Positions 33,601 to 41,551 of a stretch of DNA of 64,000 nt are shown here, one piece after another; position 1 is the first letter of the stretch; every line of letters begins with the position of its first letter. The stretch spans positions 1 through 64,000 of the forward strand of contig NZ_BBPQ01000013.1 in the NCBI RefSeq assembly GCF_000787855.1, written 5' to 3'. Under the pieces are notes generated by a model, which was given only the letters and a program-made list of their open reading frames with translations, made no database searches and was not told the DNA's origin. The stretch comes from Streptacidiphilus anmyonensis (GTDB lineage Bacteria; Actinomycetota; Actinomycetes; Streptomycetales; Streptomycetaceae). A program made the translations under genes and the position numbers.

Positions 33601-34653
33601 CTCTACGCGGGCCTGGTCACCCCCGTGTGGCTGCGACTGCTCGGCATGAAGGTGGGCCGCGGCGCGGAGGTCTCCACCGTCCTGGCGCTGCCAAGCCTCA
33701 CCAAGGTGGGCGACGGGGCCTTCCTCGCCGACGACACCCTGACCGCCCCGTACGAGCTGGGCGGCGGCTGGATGCGGATCGGCAAGGCCGAGATCGGCCG
33801 CCGCGCCTTCCTCGGCAACTCCGGCATGACCGGCCCCGGCCGGTCCGTCCCGGACGGCGGCCTGGTCGGCGTGCTGTCGGCGACGCCGAAGAAGGCCAAG
33901 AAGGGCTCCTCCTACCTCGGCCTCCCCCCGGTCCGCCTGCCGCGCGCCGCCGCGCAGTCCGACGAGGGCCTCACCTACGACCCGCCCGCGCGGCTGCTGT
34001 GGGCGCGCGGCCTGGTCGAGCTGTGCCGTCTGGTCCCCGTCTTCTTCTCCGCCGCGCTGGCGGTGCTCACCGGAGCGGCGCTGTGCGTGCTGTGGCAGAG
34101 CGGGTGGACCGTCCTGGCGGGCCTCGTCCTGCTCGGCGCGGGCGTGCTGGCCGCGGTCGTCACGGTCGCGGCGAAGTGGCTGCTGGTGGGCCGCTTCAAG
34201 GCGGTGGACCACCCGCTGTGGAGCGGCTTCGTGTGGCGCAACGAGCTCGCCGACACCTTCGTCGAGGTGCTGGCGGTGCCGTGGCTGGTCGGCCGGACCA
34301 CCGGAACGCCGGTGATGAACGCCTGGCTGCGCTCGCTGGGCGTGGGCGTCGGGCGCGGCGTGTGGTGCGAGAGCTACTGGCTGCCCGAGTCCGATCTGGT
34401 CACGCTCGGGGACGGCGTCAGCGTCAACCGCGGTTGTGTGTTGCAGACCCATCTCTTCCACGACCGGATCATGCGCATGGATACTGTGGTCCTCGATCAA
34501 GGGGCCACCCTGGGTCCGGGTGGCATCGTCCTCCCGGGCAGCCGGGTCGGGGCCAGGACCACGCTCGGACCGGCCTCGCTCGTCATGGGCGGCGAGTCGG
34601 TGCCCGCGGACACCCGCTGGCTCGGCAACCCGATCGAGGCGTGGCAGGACTGA
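30685..34653 (+). CDS. Pls/PosA-family membrane non-ribosomal peptide synthetase
   Basis: A 1322-residue synthetase of the type that makes epsilon-poly-L-lysine. An adenylation domain comes first: [68 protein letters not shown], and the lysine in [14 protein letters not shown]. A carrier domain follows with the phosphopantetheine serine ([11 protein letters not shown], Ser579). The C-terminal half has about six membrane helices alternating with acyltransferase/hexapeptide-like segments that replace condensation domains. No thioesterase is present. In Pls these C-terminal parts link free amino acid monomers into an isopeptide chain. A glutamine/proline/aspartate-rich insert lies at residues 140-190, before the A3 core. 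The monomer cannot be predicted safely. ATG 30685 has GAGGG upstream. Confidence 0.9.
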   Translation: [1322 protein letters not shown]

Positions 34654-34712
34654 CACCTGCCCCGCGCGGGAAGATGACGCACGGAAGCACAGCGGCAGGG
34701 AGCGGAACACCG

Positions 34713-36080
34713 GTGAGTCCCCGACAGGCCCGGCAGCAGCAGCACGCGACGGGCAGACCGGGCGTGCCCGACGTCGACCCGTACTTCCCGACCAACGGCG
34801 ACCCGCGCTACCACGTGCACCGCTACGAGATCGCACTCGACTACCGCCCCGAGCCGAACCGGCTGGCCGGCACCGCGCGGCTGAGCGCCATAGCGGCGGA
34901 GGGCGGCGGCCCGCTCGCCGAGTTCGCCCTGGACCTGGCCGCGGGCTTCCGCATCGGCCGGGTCCTGGTCAACGGCAAGGCCCCGCACTACGCGCACCGC
35001 GCGGGCAAGCTGCGCCTGCGTCCGGTCAAGCCGTTGCTCCCCGGCGCGGCGTTCACCGTCGAGGTGCACTGGACCGGCAACCCGAAGCCTGTCCGGAGCC
35101 CCTGGGGCGGTATCGGCTGGGAGGAGCTGAACGAGGGCGCGCTGGTGGCCAGCCAGCCGACCGGCGCGCCGTCCTGGTACCCCTGCAACGACCGCCCCGC
35201 CGACAAGGCCTCGTACCAGATCTCGGTGACGACGCCGTCGTCCTACGCGGTCGCCCTGGGCGGGACGCTGCTGACACGGACCGTCAAGTCGTCCAGCACC
35301 ACCTGGGTGTACGAGCAGCCCGCGCCGACCGCGGGCTACCTGGTCGGCATCGCCATCAGTCCGCTGCACCAGATCCGCCTGGACGACCCGGACGCCGAGG
35401 GCGTGCCGCAGTTCGGCTGGGCGCCGCACCCCAAGGTGCCGGCCTTCGCCGCGGCGTTCTCGCGGCAGCCGGAGATGATGCGGCTGTTCCAGGACCTCTT
35501 CGGCCCCTACCCCTTCGACCGCTACACCGCCGTCGTCGTCGACGAGGAGCTGGACGTCCCGGTCGAGTCCCAGGCGATGGCCACCTTCGGCACCAACCAC
35601 CTCGAAGCCGGCTGGCACTCCGAGCGGATGGTCGCCCACGAGCTGGCGCACCAGTGGTTCGGCAACAGCCTCACCGTCGCGGACTGGAGCCACATCTGGC
35701 TCAACGAGGGCTTCGCCAAGTACGCGGAGTGGCTGTGGTCCGAGGCCACCGGCGGCATGTGCGCGGCCGAACGCGCGCTGAAGGCGTACCAACTGCTGGT
35801 CTCGCTCCCCCAGGACCTGCGCCTGGCGGACCCGGGCCGCCGTCTGATGTTCGACGACCGCCTCTACCAGCGCGGCGGCGTCACCGTCCACGCGCTGCGC
35901 GTGGCCCTGGGCGACGAGGCGTTCTTCCGCATGCTGCGGGACTGGACCCGCCTGCACCGGCACGGCGTGGTGAGTACGGGTGCGTTCCTGGCCCACGTCC
36001 GCCGCTACAGCGCCCAGCCGATCGACGGCCTGCTGGAGGAGTGGCTCTTCGAGACGGCGCTGCCGGTCTTTCCCCAGTAG
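34713..36080 (+). CDS. M1 family metallopeptidase
   Basis: A 455-residue zinc peptidase. The catalytic motif is HELAHQWFGN followed by NEGFAKYAEW (HExxH-18-E, starting near residue 309). The N-terminal beta-sandwich (HRYEIALDYRPEPNRLAGTARL) and the segment before the active site (ELDVPVESQAMATFG) fit M1; the GxMEN exopeptidase motif is replaced, so the cleavage mode is uncertain. The enzyme lacks the usual C-terminal helical domain and has no clear signal peptide. It starts 59 bases after the Pls-like synthetase, so it may trim or degrade its product. GTG 34713 (AGGGAG 10 bases upstream) is preferred to the in-frame ATG at 34674. Confidence 0.85.
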   Translation: MSPRQARQQQHATGRPGVPDVDPYFPTNGDPRYHVHRYEIALDYRPEPNRLAGTARLSAIAAEGGGPLAEFALDLAAGFRIGRVLVNGKAPHYAHRAGKLRLRPVKPLLPGAAFTVEVHWTGNPKPVRSPWGGIGWEELNEGALVASQPTGAPSWYPCNDRPADKASYQISVTTPSSYAVALGGTLLTRTVKSSSTTWVYEQPAPTAGYLVGIAISPLHQIRLDDPDAEGVPQFGWAPHPKVPAFAAAFSRQPEMMRLFQDLFGPYPFDRYTAVVVDEELDVPVESQAMATFGTNHLEAGWHSERMVAHELAHQWFGNSLTVADWSHIWLNEGFAKYAEWLWSEATGGMCAAERALKAYQLLVSLPQDLRLADPGRRLMFDDRLYQRGGVTVHALRVALGDEAFFRMLRDWTRLHRHGVVSTGAFLAHVRRYSAQPIDGLLEEWLFETALPVFPQ

Positions 36081-36175
36081 GGGCCCGAGACGTAGGGGCC
36101 GGGCCCGAGTGGCATGCCGCAGCGGCGCCACCGGACTTCACCGGGCCGACCGAGGTGTCCGCGGAAAGCGCCTGC

Positions 36176-36598
36176 CTAGCGGGCCACGAGTTCCGGCAGC
36201 AGCTTCCGCAGGATGTCGTGCAGGGAGTCCCGCTCGGCCTCGTCGAGGCGGTCGAGCGCGTCGTGGACCGACTTCATGTCCTCGCGGACGGCGAGGATCG
36301 CCGCGCGGCCCTCGTCCGTCGCGGTGACGATCTTGACGCGGCGGTCCTGCGGGCCCGCCTCCCGGCGCACGAGACCACGGGACTCGAGCCGGTCGACGAT
36401 GCCGGTCACGTTGGACGCGTCGCAGACCAGCGCCTCGGCCAGGGCCCGCATGGGCAGCGGCGCGCGGACCGCCGCGCCCAGGACCTTGGCCTGGACGGGG
36501 GTCAGGCCGTGGCGGGCCGCGACGGCGGCGAAGTCCTGGTAGTAGGCGCCGCCGACGGCCGCGATCACGTCCATCAGATCGGCCTTGCTCGTGCTCAT
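36176..36598 (-). CDS. MarR family transcriptional regulator
   Basis: A 140-residue winged-helix regulator: LTPVQAKVLGAAVRAPLPMRALAEAL, recognition helix DASNVTGIVDRLESRGLVRRE and wing GPQDRRVKIVTATDEG are standard MarR features. It is divergent from an aldo/keto reductase gene with only 93 bases between starts, and the gap carries overlapping palindromes. It probably represses both itself and the reductase until a ligand or oxidant releases it. No cysteine suited for redox sensing is obvious apart from the one in ALVCDAS. Confidence 0.85.
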   Translation of the reverse strand: MSTSKADLMDVIAAVGGAYYQDFAAVAARHGLTPVQAKVLGAAVRAPLPMRALAEALVCDASNVTGIVDRLESRGLVRREAGPQDRRVKIVTATDEGRAAILAVREDMKSVHDALDRLDEAERDSLHDILRKLLPELVAR

Positions 36599-36621
36599 GG
36601 AGCGAGTCTACGTCCGCGAAA

Positions 36622-36643
36622 TTGATGACCTCAACTATCGTTG
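36622..36643. promoter_or_regulatory. Operator between marR-type gene and aldo/keto reductase
   Basis: Two overlapping inverted repeats, TTGA-TGACC-TCAA (36622-36634) and CAAC-TATC-GTTG (36632-36643), lie in the divergent promoter. The TTGA/TCAA half-sites are typical for MarR proteins. The role is inferred from position. Confidence 0.6.
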
Positions 36644-36691
36644 ATCACGAACCATCCGCCGGACCATCCGGACAGGCAAGGAATGACGCAG

Positions 36692-37678
36692 ATGAGCGGC
36701 AGCACCGTTCGCACCACCACCCTCGGCGCCGACGGACCCGAGGTCGGGGTCGTCGGCCTCGGCTGCATGGGCATGTCGCACGCCTACGACCCGGGCGGCC
36801 GGGACGACGAGACGTCCGTCTCGGTCATCCGGCGGGCGCTGGACCTCGGCGTGACGCTGATCGACACCGCCGACGCGTACGGGCCCTTCACCAACGAGGA
36901 GCTGGTCGGGCGCGCGCTGGGCGGCGGGCACCGCGATCGCGCCGTGCTGGCGACCAAGGTCGGGCTGGTCCTCCCCGAGGGCGGCCTCGGCGGCGGCGCA
37001 GCCGCGCTGGCGCGCAACGGCAGGCCGGAGCACATCCGCGCCGGAATCGACGCCAGCCTGCGACGGCTCGGCACCGACCACGTCGACCTGTACCAGCTGC
37101 ACCGGGTCGACCCCGAGGTGCCGATCGAGGAGTCCTGGGGTGCGATGGCGGAAGCCGTCGGCGCCGGCAAGGCGCGCGCGATCGGCCTGTCCGAGGTGAG
37201 CGTGGAGGACATCGAGCGCGCCCGGACGGTGCACCCGGTGGCCTCGGTCCAGTCCGAGCTCTCCCTGTGGACCCGGGACCCCCTCGCGGAGGTGCTCCCC
37301 TACTGCGAGAGCCACGGCATCGCCTTCCTGCCGTTCTCCCCGCTGGGCCGCGGCTTCCTGGCCGGACGCTTCGCCGGTGCGCAGGACCTGCCCGCCGACG
37401 ACTGGCGTTCCACCCTGCCGCGCTTCCAGGCGGAGGCGCTGGCCGCCAACCAGGCGATCGTCGGGACCGTCAGGAAGGTCGCGGAGCGCCACGGCGCGAC
37501 GCCGGCGCAGGTCGCGCTGGCATGGGTGGTGGCCCAGGGCCGCTACGTGGTGCCGATCCCGGGCACCAAGACCCCGAAGTACCTGGTGGACAACGCGGGC
37601 GCGGCAGCGCTGACGCTCGACGCGGCGGACCTCGCCGAACTGGGCGCCCTCCCGGCCCCCACCGGCTCGCGCTACTGA
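36692..37678 (+). CDS. Aldo/keto reductase
   Basis: A 328-residue TIM-barrel oxidoreductase. Catalytic tetrad elements are Asp in LIDTADAYGP, Tyr in the same strand, Lys in VLATKVG and His in DLYQLHRVD. NADPH is bound by IPGTKTPKYL near the end. GMGMSHAY-like wording at the N-terminus (GLGCMGMSHAY) places it in the YajO/AKR13-like group. It reduces carbonyl compounds, substrate unknown. ATG 36692 is chosen because AAGGA precedes it by 9 bases. Confidence 0.9.
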   Translation: MSGSTVRTTTLGADGPEVGVVGLGCMGMSHAYDPGGRDDETSVSVIRRALDLGVTLIDTADAYGPFTNEELVGRALGGGHRDRAVLATKVGLVLPEGGLGGGAAALARNGRPEHIRAGIDASLRRLGTDHVDLYQLHRVDPEVPIEESWGAMAEAVGAGKARAIGLSEVSVEDIERARTVHPVASVQSELSLWTRDPLAEVLPYCESHGIAFLPFSPLGRGFLAGRFAGAQDLPADDWRSTLPRFQAEALAANQAIVGTVRKVAERHGATPAQVALAWVVAQGRYVVPIPGTKTPKYLVDNAGAAALTLDAADLAELGALPAPTGSRY

Positions 37679-37762
37679 CCTCCCGCCGCTGCTGACCTCC
37701 CGTCATGGGCCCTGCGGCAGCGGGGATGAAACCGATTCAGAGCCGCCCGCGTCCCATGGGGC

Positions 37763-37987
37763 ATGACGACGGACACGAGCTGGACGGACCTCCCGCCGAC
37801 GCCAGGGCCGGAGACAGAGCCGGAGCCGGAGCCGGAGGCGGCGCACGCGCAGGCGGCAGGCCGCGGCAACCGGAAGGCGACGCTCGCGGTGCTGATCTCC
37901 CTGGTCACGCTCGCCGGGCTCGCCGTCGGGTTCGTGGTGCTGCTCGGCGCGAGCGCGAGCGCGGCCGGAGGCTGCGGCGGCGGGTGA
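37763..37987 (+). CDS. Small single-pass membrane protein
   Basis: A 74-residue protein. A proline/glutamate-rich N-terminus (TPGPETEPEPEPE) is followed by a basic RGNRK and one hydrophobic helix (LAVLISLVTLAGLAVGFVVLL), ending in AAGGCGGG. No family is recognised. ATG with a weak GGGG ribosome binding site. The composition argues for a real tail-anchored-like small protein, but support is modest. Confidence 0.45.
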   Translation: MTTDTSWTDLPPTPGPETEPEPEPEAAHAQAAGRGNRKATLAVLISLVTLAGLAVGFVVLLGASASAAGGCGGG

Positions 37988-38161
37988 CCCGACGGACAGG
38001 GCGGCGCTCCCCTCGCCCTGAGGGCTCCCGCCGACGCCTCGTCACTGCGGCACCTCTCGCCGGGCTGTGACTCACCGGCACACCCGCCGAACGCCTCACC
38101 AGCGGTCGCCTGCCCACGGGCTCAGGGGCTCACGGGCTCACGGGCTCACCGCGTCACACGA

Positions 38162-39205
38162 TCACCCGAGCAGGTAGGGCAGCCTCTCCCGCAGGAAGGC
38201 ACGCGGGAACGCGTCGCGGAGCCGCCACAGGCCGGCGTCCATGACGAAGTGCGCCATCACCGCGCCCAGGTAGGCCCCGTAGAGCGCGCGCTCCGCGGGA
38301 CCGCCGCCGTGCAGGTGGGAGGCCAGGTTCAGCAGCAGGCCGAGCAGCAGCGCGATGTTCAGCAGCACGGCCAGCGAGATCAGTCTCGGTATTCGCTCGA
38401 CCGGGCCGCCGCCCGCCACCAGGCCCATCATCACCAGGTACTGGAAACCGTGCGCCATGGTCAGCCCGGCGACGGCCGCGTACGGCGAGTCGAAGAGGAA
38501 GACCGGCAGGAAGAAGCCGAGCGCCGTGCCGAAGAGCGCGGCGACCTGCCAGGGCCGCTCCTCCGGCCGACGGCGCAGCAGTTGCACCGCGCCGTAGCCG
38601 ACCGCGACGGCGAACAGGGCCGCAGCGACGGGGAAGAGGCCGGTCAGCCGGGGCACCGAGCCGGTCAGCTGGAGCAGCGCCGGGTGGCAGAGCAGCCCGA
38701 ACGTGCCGAACACCCCGGTCGCGGTGACGGCCAGGCGCTCCCCGCGGCGCAGCGGCCCGGTGCCGTAGGCGGCGGAGGCGAGCGCGGCCAGACCCAGGTT
38801 CTGCTTCTGGAAGTGGAAGAACTGCCAGGCGAAGAAGGCGAGCAGCAGCAGCGCGAACGGCCCCGGCGGGACCAGGGCGCCCAGCAGCGTCATCCCGGCG
38901 ACGAGGCCCAGCGGGGCCGCCAGGTACCGACCTCGCCGGGCGGCCATGAAACGGCGCACCTCCGGCACCGTGCAGAACCAGGCGCTGCTGGCGACGTGCA
39001 CGGAGGAGCCGAGGAAGAGCAGCCCGCCGAGGGCCGCGCCGGCGTTCACCCCGGCCGGGGGCGCCGCGAGCGCGGCGCCCAGCAGCGAACCCAGCGTCAG
39101 CAGCAGTGTGGCGCACAGCCACGCGTCGCGCGGCACGGCCCGGGACGCGCGCGGGTCGATCGCGCCGGCGAGGGGCCCGGTGCGGGCGGGGTCGACTGCT
39201 GCCAT
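38162..39205 (-). CDS. Multi-pass integral membrane protein of unknown function
   Basis: A 347-residue protein with about eight hydrophobic helices. Conserved-looking polar spots lie at helix ends: FFAWQFFHFQKQNLG, MAHGFQYLVMMG and MAHFVMDAGLWRLRD, with several histidines that might bind a metal or haem. I do not recognise the family. ATG 39205 (MAAVDPARTG) is preferred; the longer frame upstream is glycine- and arginine-rich and unlike the protein. It stands alone, with short GGGCTCAC-type tandem repeats behind its stop (38115-38150). Confidence 0.65.
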   Translation of the reverse strand: MAAVDPARTGPLAGAIDPRASRAVPRDAWLCATLLLTLGSLLGAALAAPPAGVNAGAALGGLLFLGSSVHVASSAWFCTVPEVRRFMAARRGRYLAAPLGLVAGMTLLGALVPPGPFALLLLAFFAWQFFHFQKQNLGLAALASAAYGTGPLRRGERLAVTATGVFGTFGLLCHPALLQLTGSVPRLTGLFPVAAALFAVAVGYGAVQLLRRRPEERPWQVAALFGTALGFFLPVFLFDSPYAAVAGLTMAHGFQYLVMMGLVAGGGPVERIPRLISLAVLLNIALLLGLLLNLASHLHGGGPAERALYGAYLGAVMAHFVMDAGLWRLRDAFPRAFLRERLPYLLG

Positions 39206-39639
39206 CGCGCCAGCATAGGGCGGCCCACCGACAGCCCGGCCACCCCCGACCGGCCATCCCCGACCGGACGCGCCCGCACCGTCCGCCGGCGGGAAGCCGC
39301 CGCTTGCCCGGCCGACGGACAGGAGACGCACAGGAAGCCGGCAAGAGACTCCTCGCGGAACTCAGCCGGAACTTCCCGGTCCCTTGCCTGACGTTAACCA
39401 TTGGCCCGAATCCGTCCGCATATGATCTGAGGGCGCTCGACGGAACCCGATCGGGGTGGAAGGGGCGCTGCCACCGTTCGACGGTAGGGAGCCGGTAAGA
39501 GGACTCCCCGGGTCGTCCGGCGTTCAGCGACCGTCTCCCCCGGGGTCACCCCGGGCCACTACTCATGTCGCGGGCGCTGCGCTGGCCCAGACCACTTGAT
39601 CACTCAAGCCAAACAGCGCGCGACGAGGAGACTCATCCA
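39206..39639 (+). promoter_or_regulatory. Promoter and long structured leader of the phosphatase-family gene
   Basis: A likely -10 element, TATGAT, at 39421-39426 predicts a leader of about 205 bases before the GTG at 39640. The leader can form several hairpins: GCCGG/CCGGC around 39491-39521 and a GC stem CCCGGGG-TCA-CCCCGGG near 39539-39555. The order GAATCC, GGAACCC, GGGGTGGAA, GGTAGGG (39408-39489) recalls the first blocks of the ydaO/c-di-AMP riboswitch, but the later CGAACCCGUCAGCUAACC block is missing. The first block would also lie upstream of the predicted transcription start. The rest, 39206-39400, shows no gene. Confidence 0.35.
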
Positions 39640-41292
39640 GTGACCCGACGTACCCTGCGCCTCGCGGCCGCGCTCGGCTCCGCCGGGATGCTCGGCGGGG
39701 CGTTCTTCGCCCAGGCCGTGGCCTCCCCGCTGAAGAGCGCCCCGACCAGCAAGCCGCGCCACGTCCTGGTCCTTTCCGTCGACGGCATGCACCAGTCCGA
39801 CCTGGAGTGGTACGTCTCGACGCACCCGGGCTCGGCTCTCGCCCAGCTGGTGACGGGCGGGACCCAGTACACGCAGGCCAGCACGACGATCCCGTCGGAC
39901 AGCTTCCCCGGCATGGTCGCCCAGTTCACCGGCGGCGGCCCCGGCACCACCGGCGTCTACTACGACGACGCCTGGAACGCCAAGCTGCTGCCCGCAGGCA
40001 CGACGAACTGCAAGGGCGTCAAGCCCGGGGCCGAGATCGACTTCACCGAGGACCTGGACAAGAACAAGTCCAGCATCGACGCCGGCGAGGGCCTTACGGG
40101 CCTGCCCGGCTCGATCCTGCAGATGACCGGCGCCCCGCAGAAGCTGATCGACCCGAGCAAGCTGCCGGTCGACCCGAAGACCTGCAAGCCCGTGTACCCG
40201 CACTCCTACCTGCTGGCCAACACCGTGTTCGAGGTGGCCCAGAACGCCGGCCTGCGGACGGCCTGGTCGGACAAGCACGCCGCCTACGAGATCCTGGACG
40301 GCCCCACCGGGACCGGCATCGACGACCTGTTCACGCCGGAGATCAACTCGGACGCGAACGGCTACCCGGCGGGCGGCGACTGGACCACCGACAACAAGGC
40401 GACCGAGCAGTACGACAACTACAGGGTGCAGGCCGTCCTCAACGAGATCGACGGCTTCAACCACCAGCACACCGACCGGGTCGGCACGCCGGCCATCTTC
40501 GGCATGAACTTCCAGGCGGTCTCCACCGCACAGAAGCTCCCCTCCTCGGACGGCCTGAAGGGCGGCTACGCCTCGACGAACGTCCCCGGCCCACTGCTGG
40601 CCAAGAACCTGGACTTCGTCAGCGACGAGATCGGCCGCATGGTCTCGGAGCTGCGCAAGCGCCACCTGGACAAGACCACCACGATCATCCTGTCCTCCAA
40701 GCACGGCCAGTCCCCGACCGACCCGAAGACGCTGACCCGCATCGACGACGCGCCACTGCTGGCCGGTCTGAACGCGGCGTGGAAGAAGCTCCACCCGAGC
40801 GCGGGCGACCTCGTGGTCCACTCGGTCGACGACGACGGCATGCTGCTCTGGCTGAGCGACCGCTCCCCGGCGGCGACGGACTTCGCCAAGTCGTACCTGC
40901 TCGCACAGTCCGGCAAGGGCACGGACATCGACAAGGCGCCCAAGTCCTTCACCCACAGCGGCCTCGCCACGGTCTACGCGGGCGCGGCGGCCGCGAAGTA
41001 CTTCGGCGTGAAGCCGGGCGACGCGCGCGTGCCGGACATCTTCGGCATCAGCCAGGAAGGCGTCGTCTACACCGGCGGTACGGGCAAGATCGCCGAGCAT
41101 GGCGGCGCCCACCCCGACGACCTGAACGTCCCGCTGGTGATCAGCGGCGCGTTCACGCCCAACCACGTCGTCGACACCGCCCCCGTCGAGACCAAGCAGA
41201 TCGCCCCGACGATCCTCACCCTCCTCGGCCTCGACCCGGCCGGGCTCGTCGGAGTCGACAAGGAGCACACCAAGGACCTCCCGATCCGCTGA
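39640..41292 (+). CDS. Secreted alkaline phosphatase superfamily enzyme (phosphodiesterase/nucleotide pyrophosphatase type)
   Basis: A 550-residue exported enzyme. Residues 1-28 form a signal peptide (VTRRTLRLAAALGSAGMLGG with FFAQAVA). The alkaline phosphatase-type core has HVLVLSVDGMHQSDLEWY (metal aspartate), STTIPSDSFPGM (nucleophile threonine/serine region), TAWSDKHAAYEI, TTIILSSKHGQSP and IAEHGGAHPDDLNVPLVISG for the metal histidines. It probably cleaves phosphodiesters or phosphoanhydrides outside the cell, perhaps for phosphate supply. GTG start with GAGGAG 9 bases upstream. Confidence 0.85.
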   Translation: MTRRTLRLAAALGSAGMLGGAFFAQAVASPLKSAPTSKPRHVLVLSVDGMHQSDLEWYVSTHPGSALAQLVTGGTQYTQASTTIPSDSFPGMVAQFTGGGPGTTGVYYDDAWNAKLLPAGTTNCKGVKPGAEIDFTEDLDKNKSSIDAGEGLTGLPGSILQMTGAPQKLIDPSKLPVDPKTCKPVYPHSYLLANTVFEVAQNAGLRTAWSDKHAAYEILDGPTGTGIDDLFTPEINSDANGYPAGGDWTTDNKATEQYDNYRVQAVLNEIDGFNHQHTDRVGTPAIFGMNFQAVSTAQKLPSSDGLKGGYASTNVPGPLLAKNLDFVSDEIGRMVSELRKRHLDKTTTIILSSKHGQSPTDPKTLTRIDDAPLLAGLNAAWKKLHPSAGDLVVHSVDDDGMLLWLSDRSPAATDFAKSYLLAQSGKGTDIDKAPKSFTHSGLATVYAGAAAAKYFGVKPGDARVPDIFGISQEGVVYTGGTGKIAEHGGAHPDDLNVPLVISGAFTPNHVVDTAPVETKQIAPTILTLLGLDPAGLVGVDKEHTKDLPIR

Positions 41293-41306
41293 CCCCCGTG
41301 CCTCGC

Positions 41307-41332
41307 CGGCCCGGCCTGCCGAGGCCGGGCCG
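41307..41332 (+). terminator. Terminator of the phosphatase-family gene
   Basis: Perfect 11-bp stem CGGCCCGGCCT/AGGCCGGGCCG with the four-base loop GCCG, 15 bases after the stop. Confidence 0.75.
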
Positions 41333-41551
41333 CGGACCACACGCGTCGGGGTCACACGCGGCAGGCGGGGTCGGGCGCGCAGCCGGCGGTTCCGCCGCCC
41401 CCCGGACCCTCCCCGACGTTCCCGGCCGACGCTGGGCAGGCCGTCCCCGCGCGGGCAGGCTTCGCCCTGGTCGGCCATGGGTCGGCGGGGTCGGCCGGGT
41501 CGGGAGAGGCTCAGGCACGCTGCGCCCGGGGGGCGGGCCCAGGGGTGCGGC

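Noticed and set aside
30664-34836. 1390-codon minus-strand frame opposite the synthetase
   Set aside because: It is an antisense shadow of a complete adenylation/carrier/membrane protein; no recognisable domain.
38115-38150. GGGCTCAC tandem repeats behind the membrane protein gene
   Set aside because: Too short and simple to assign a role; probably slippage.
39405-39489. Full c-di-AMP (ydaO-yuaA) riboswitch
   Set aside because: Only the first blocks are similar; the terminal conserved block is missing and the first block lies upstream of the probable -10, so only a leader is reported.
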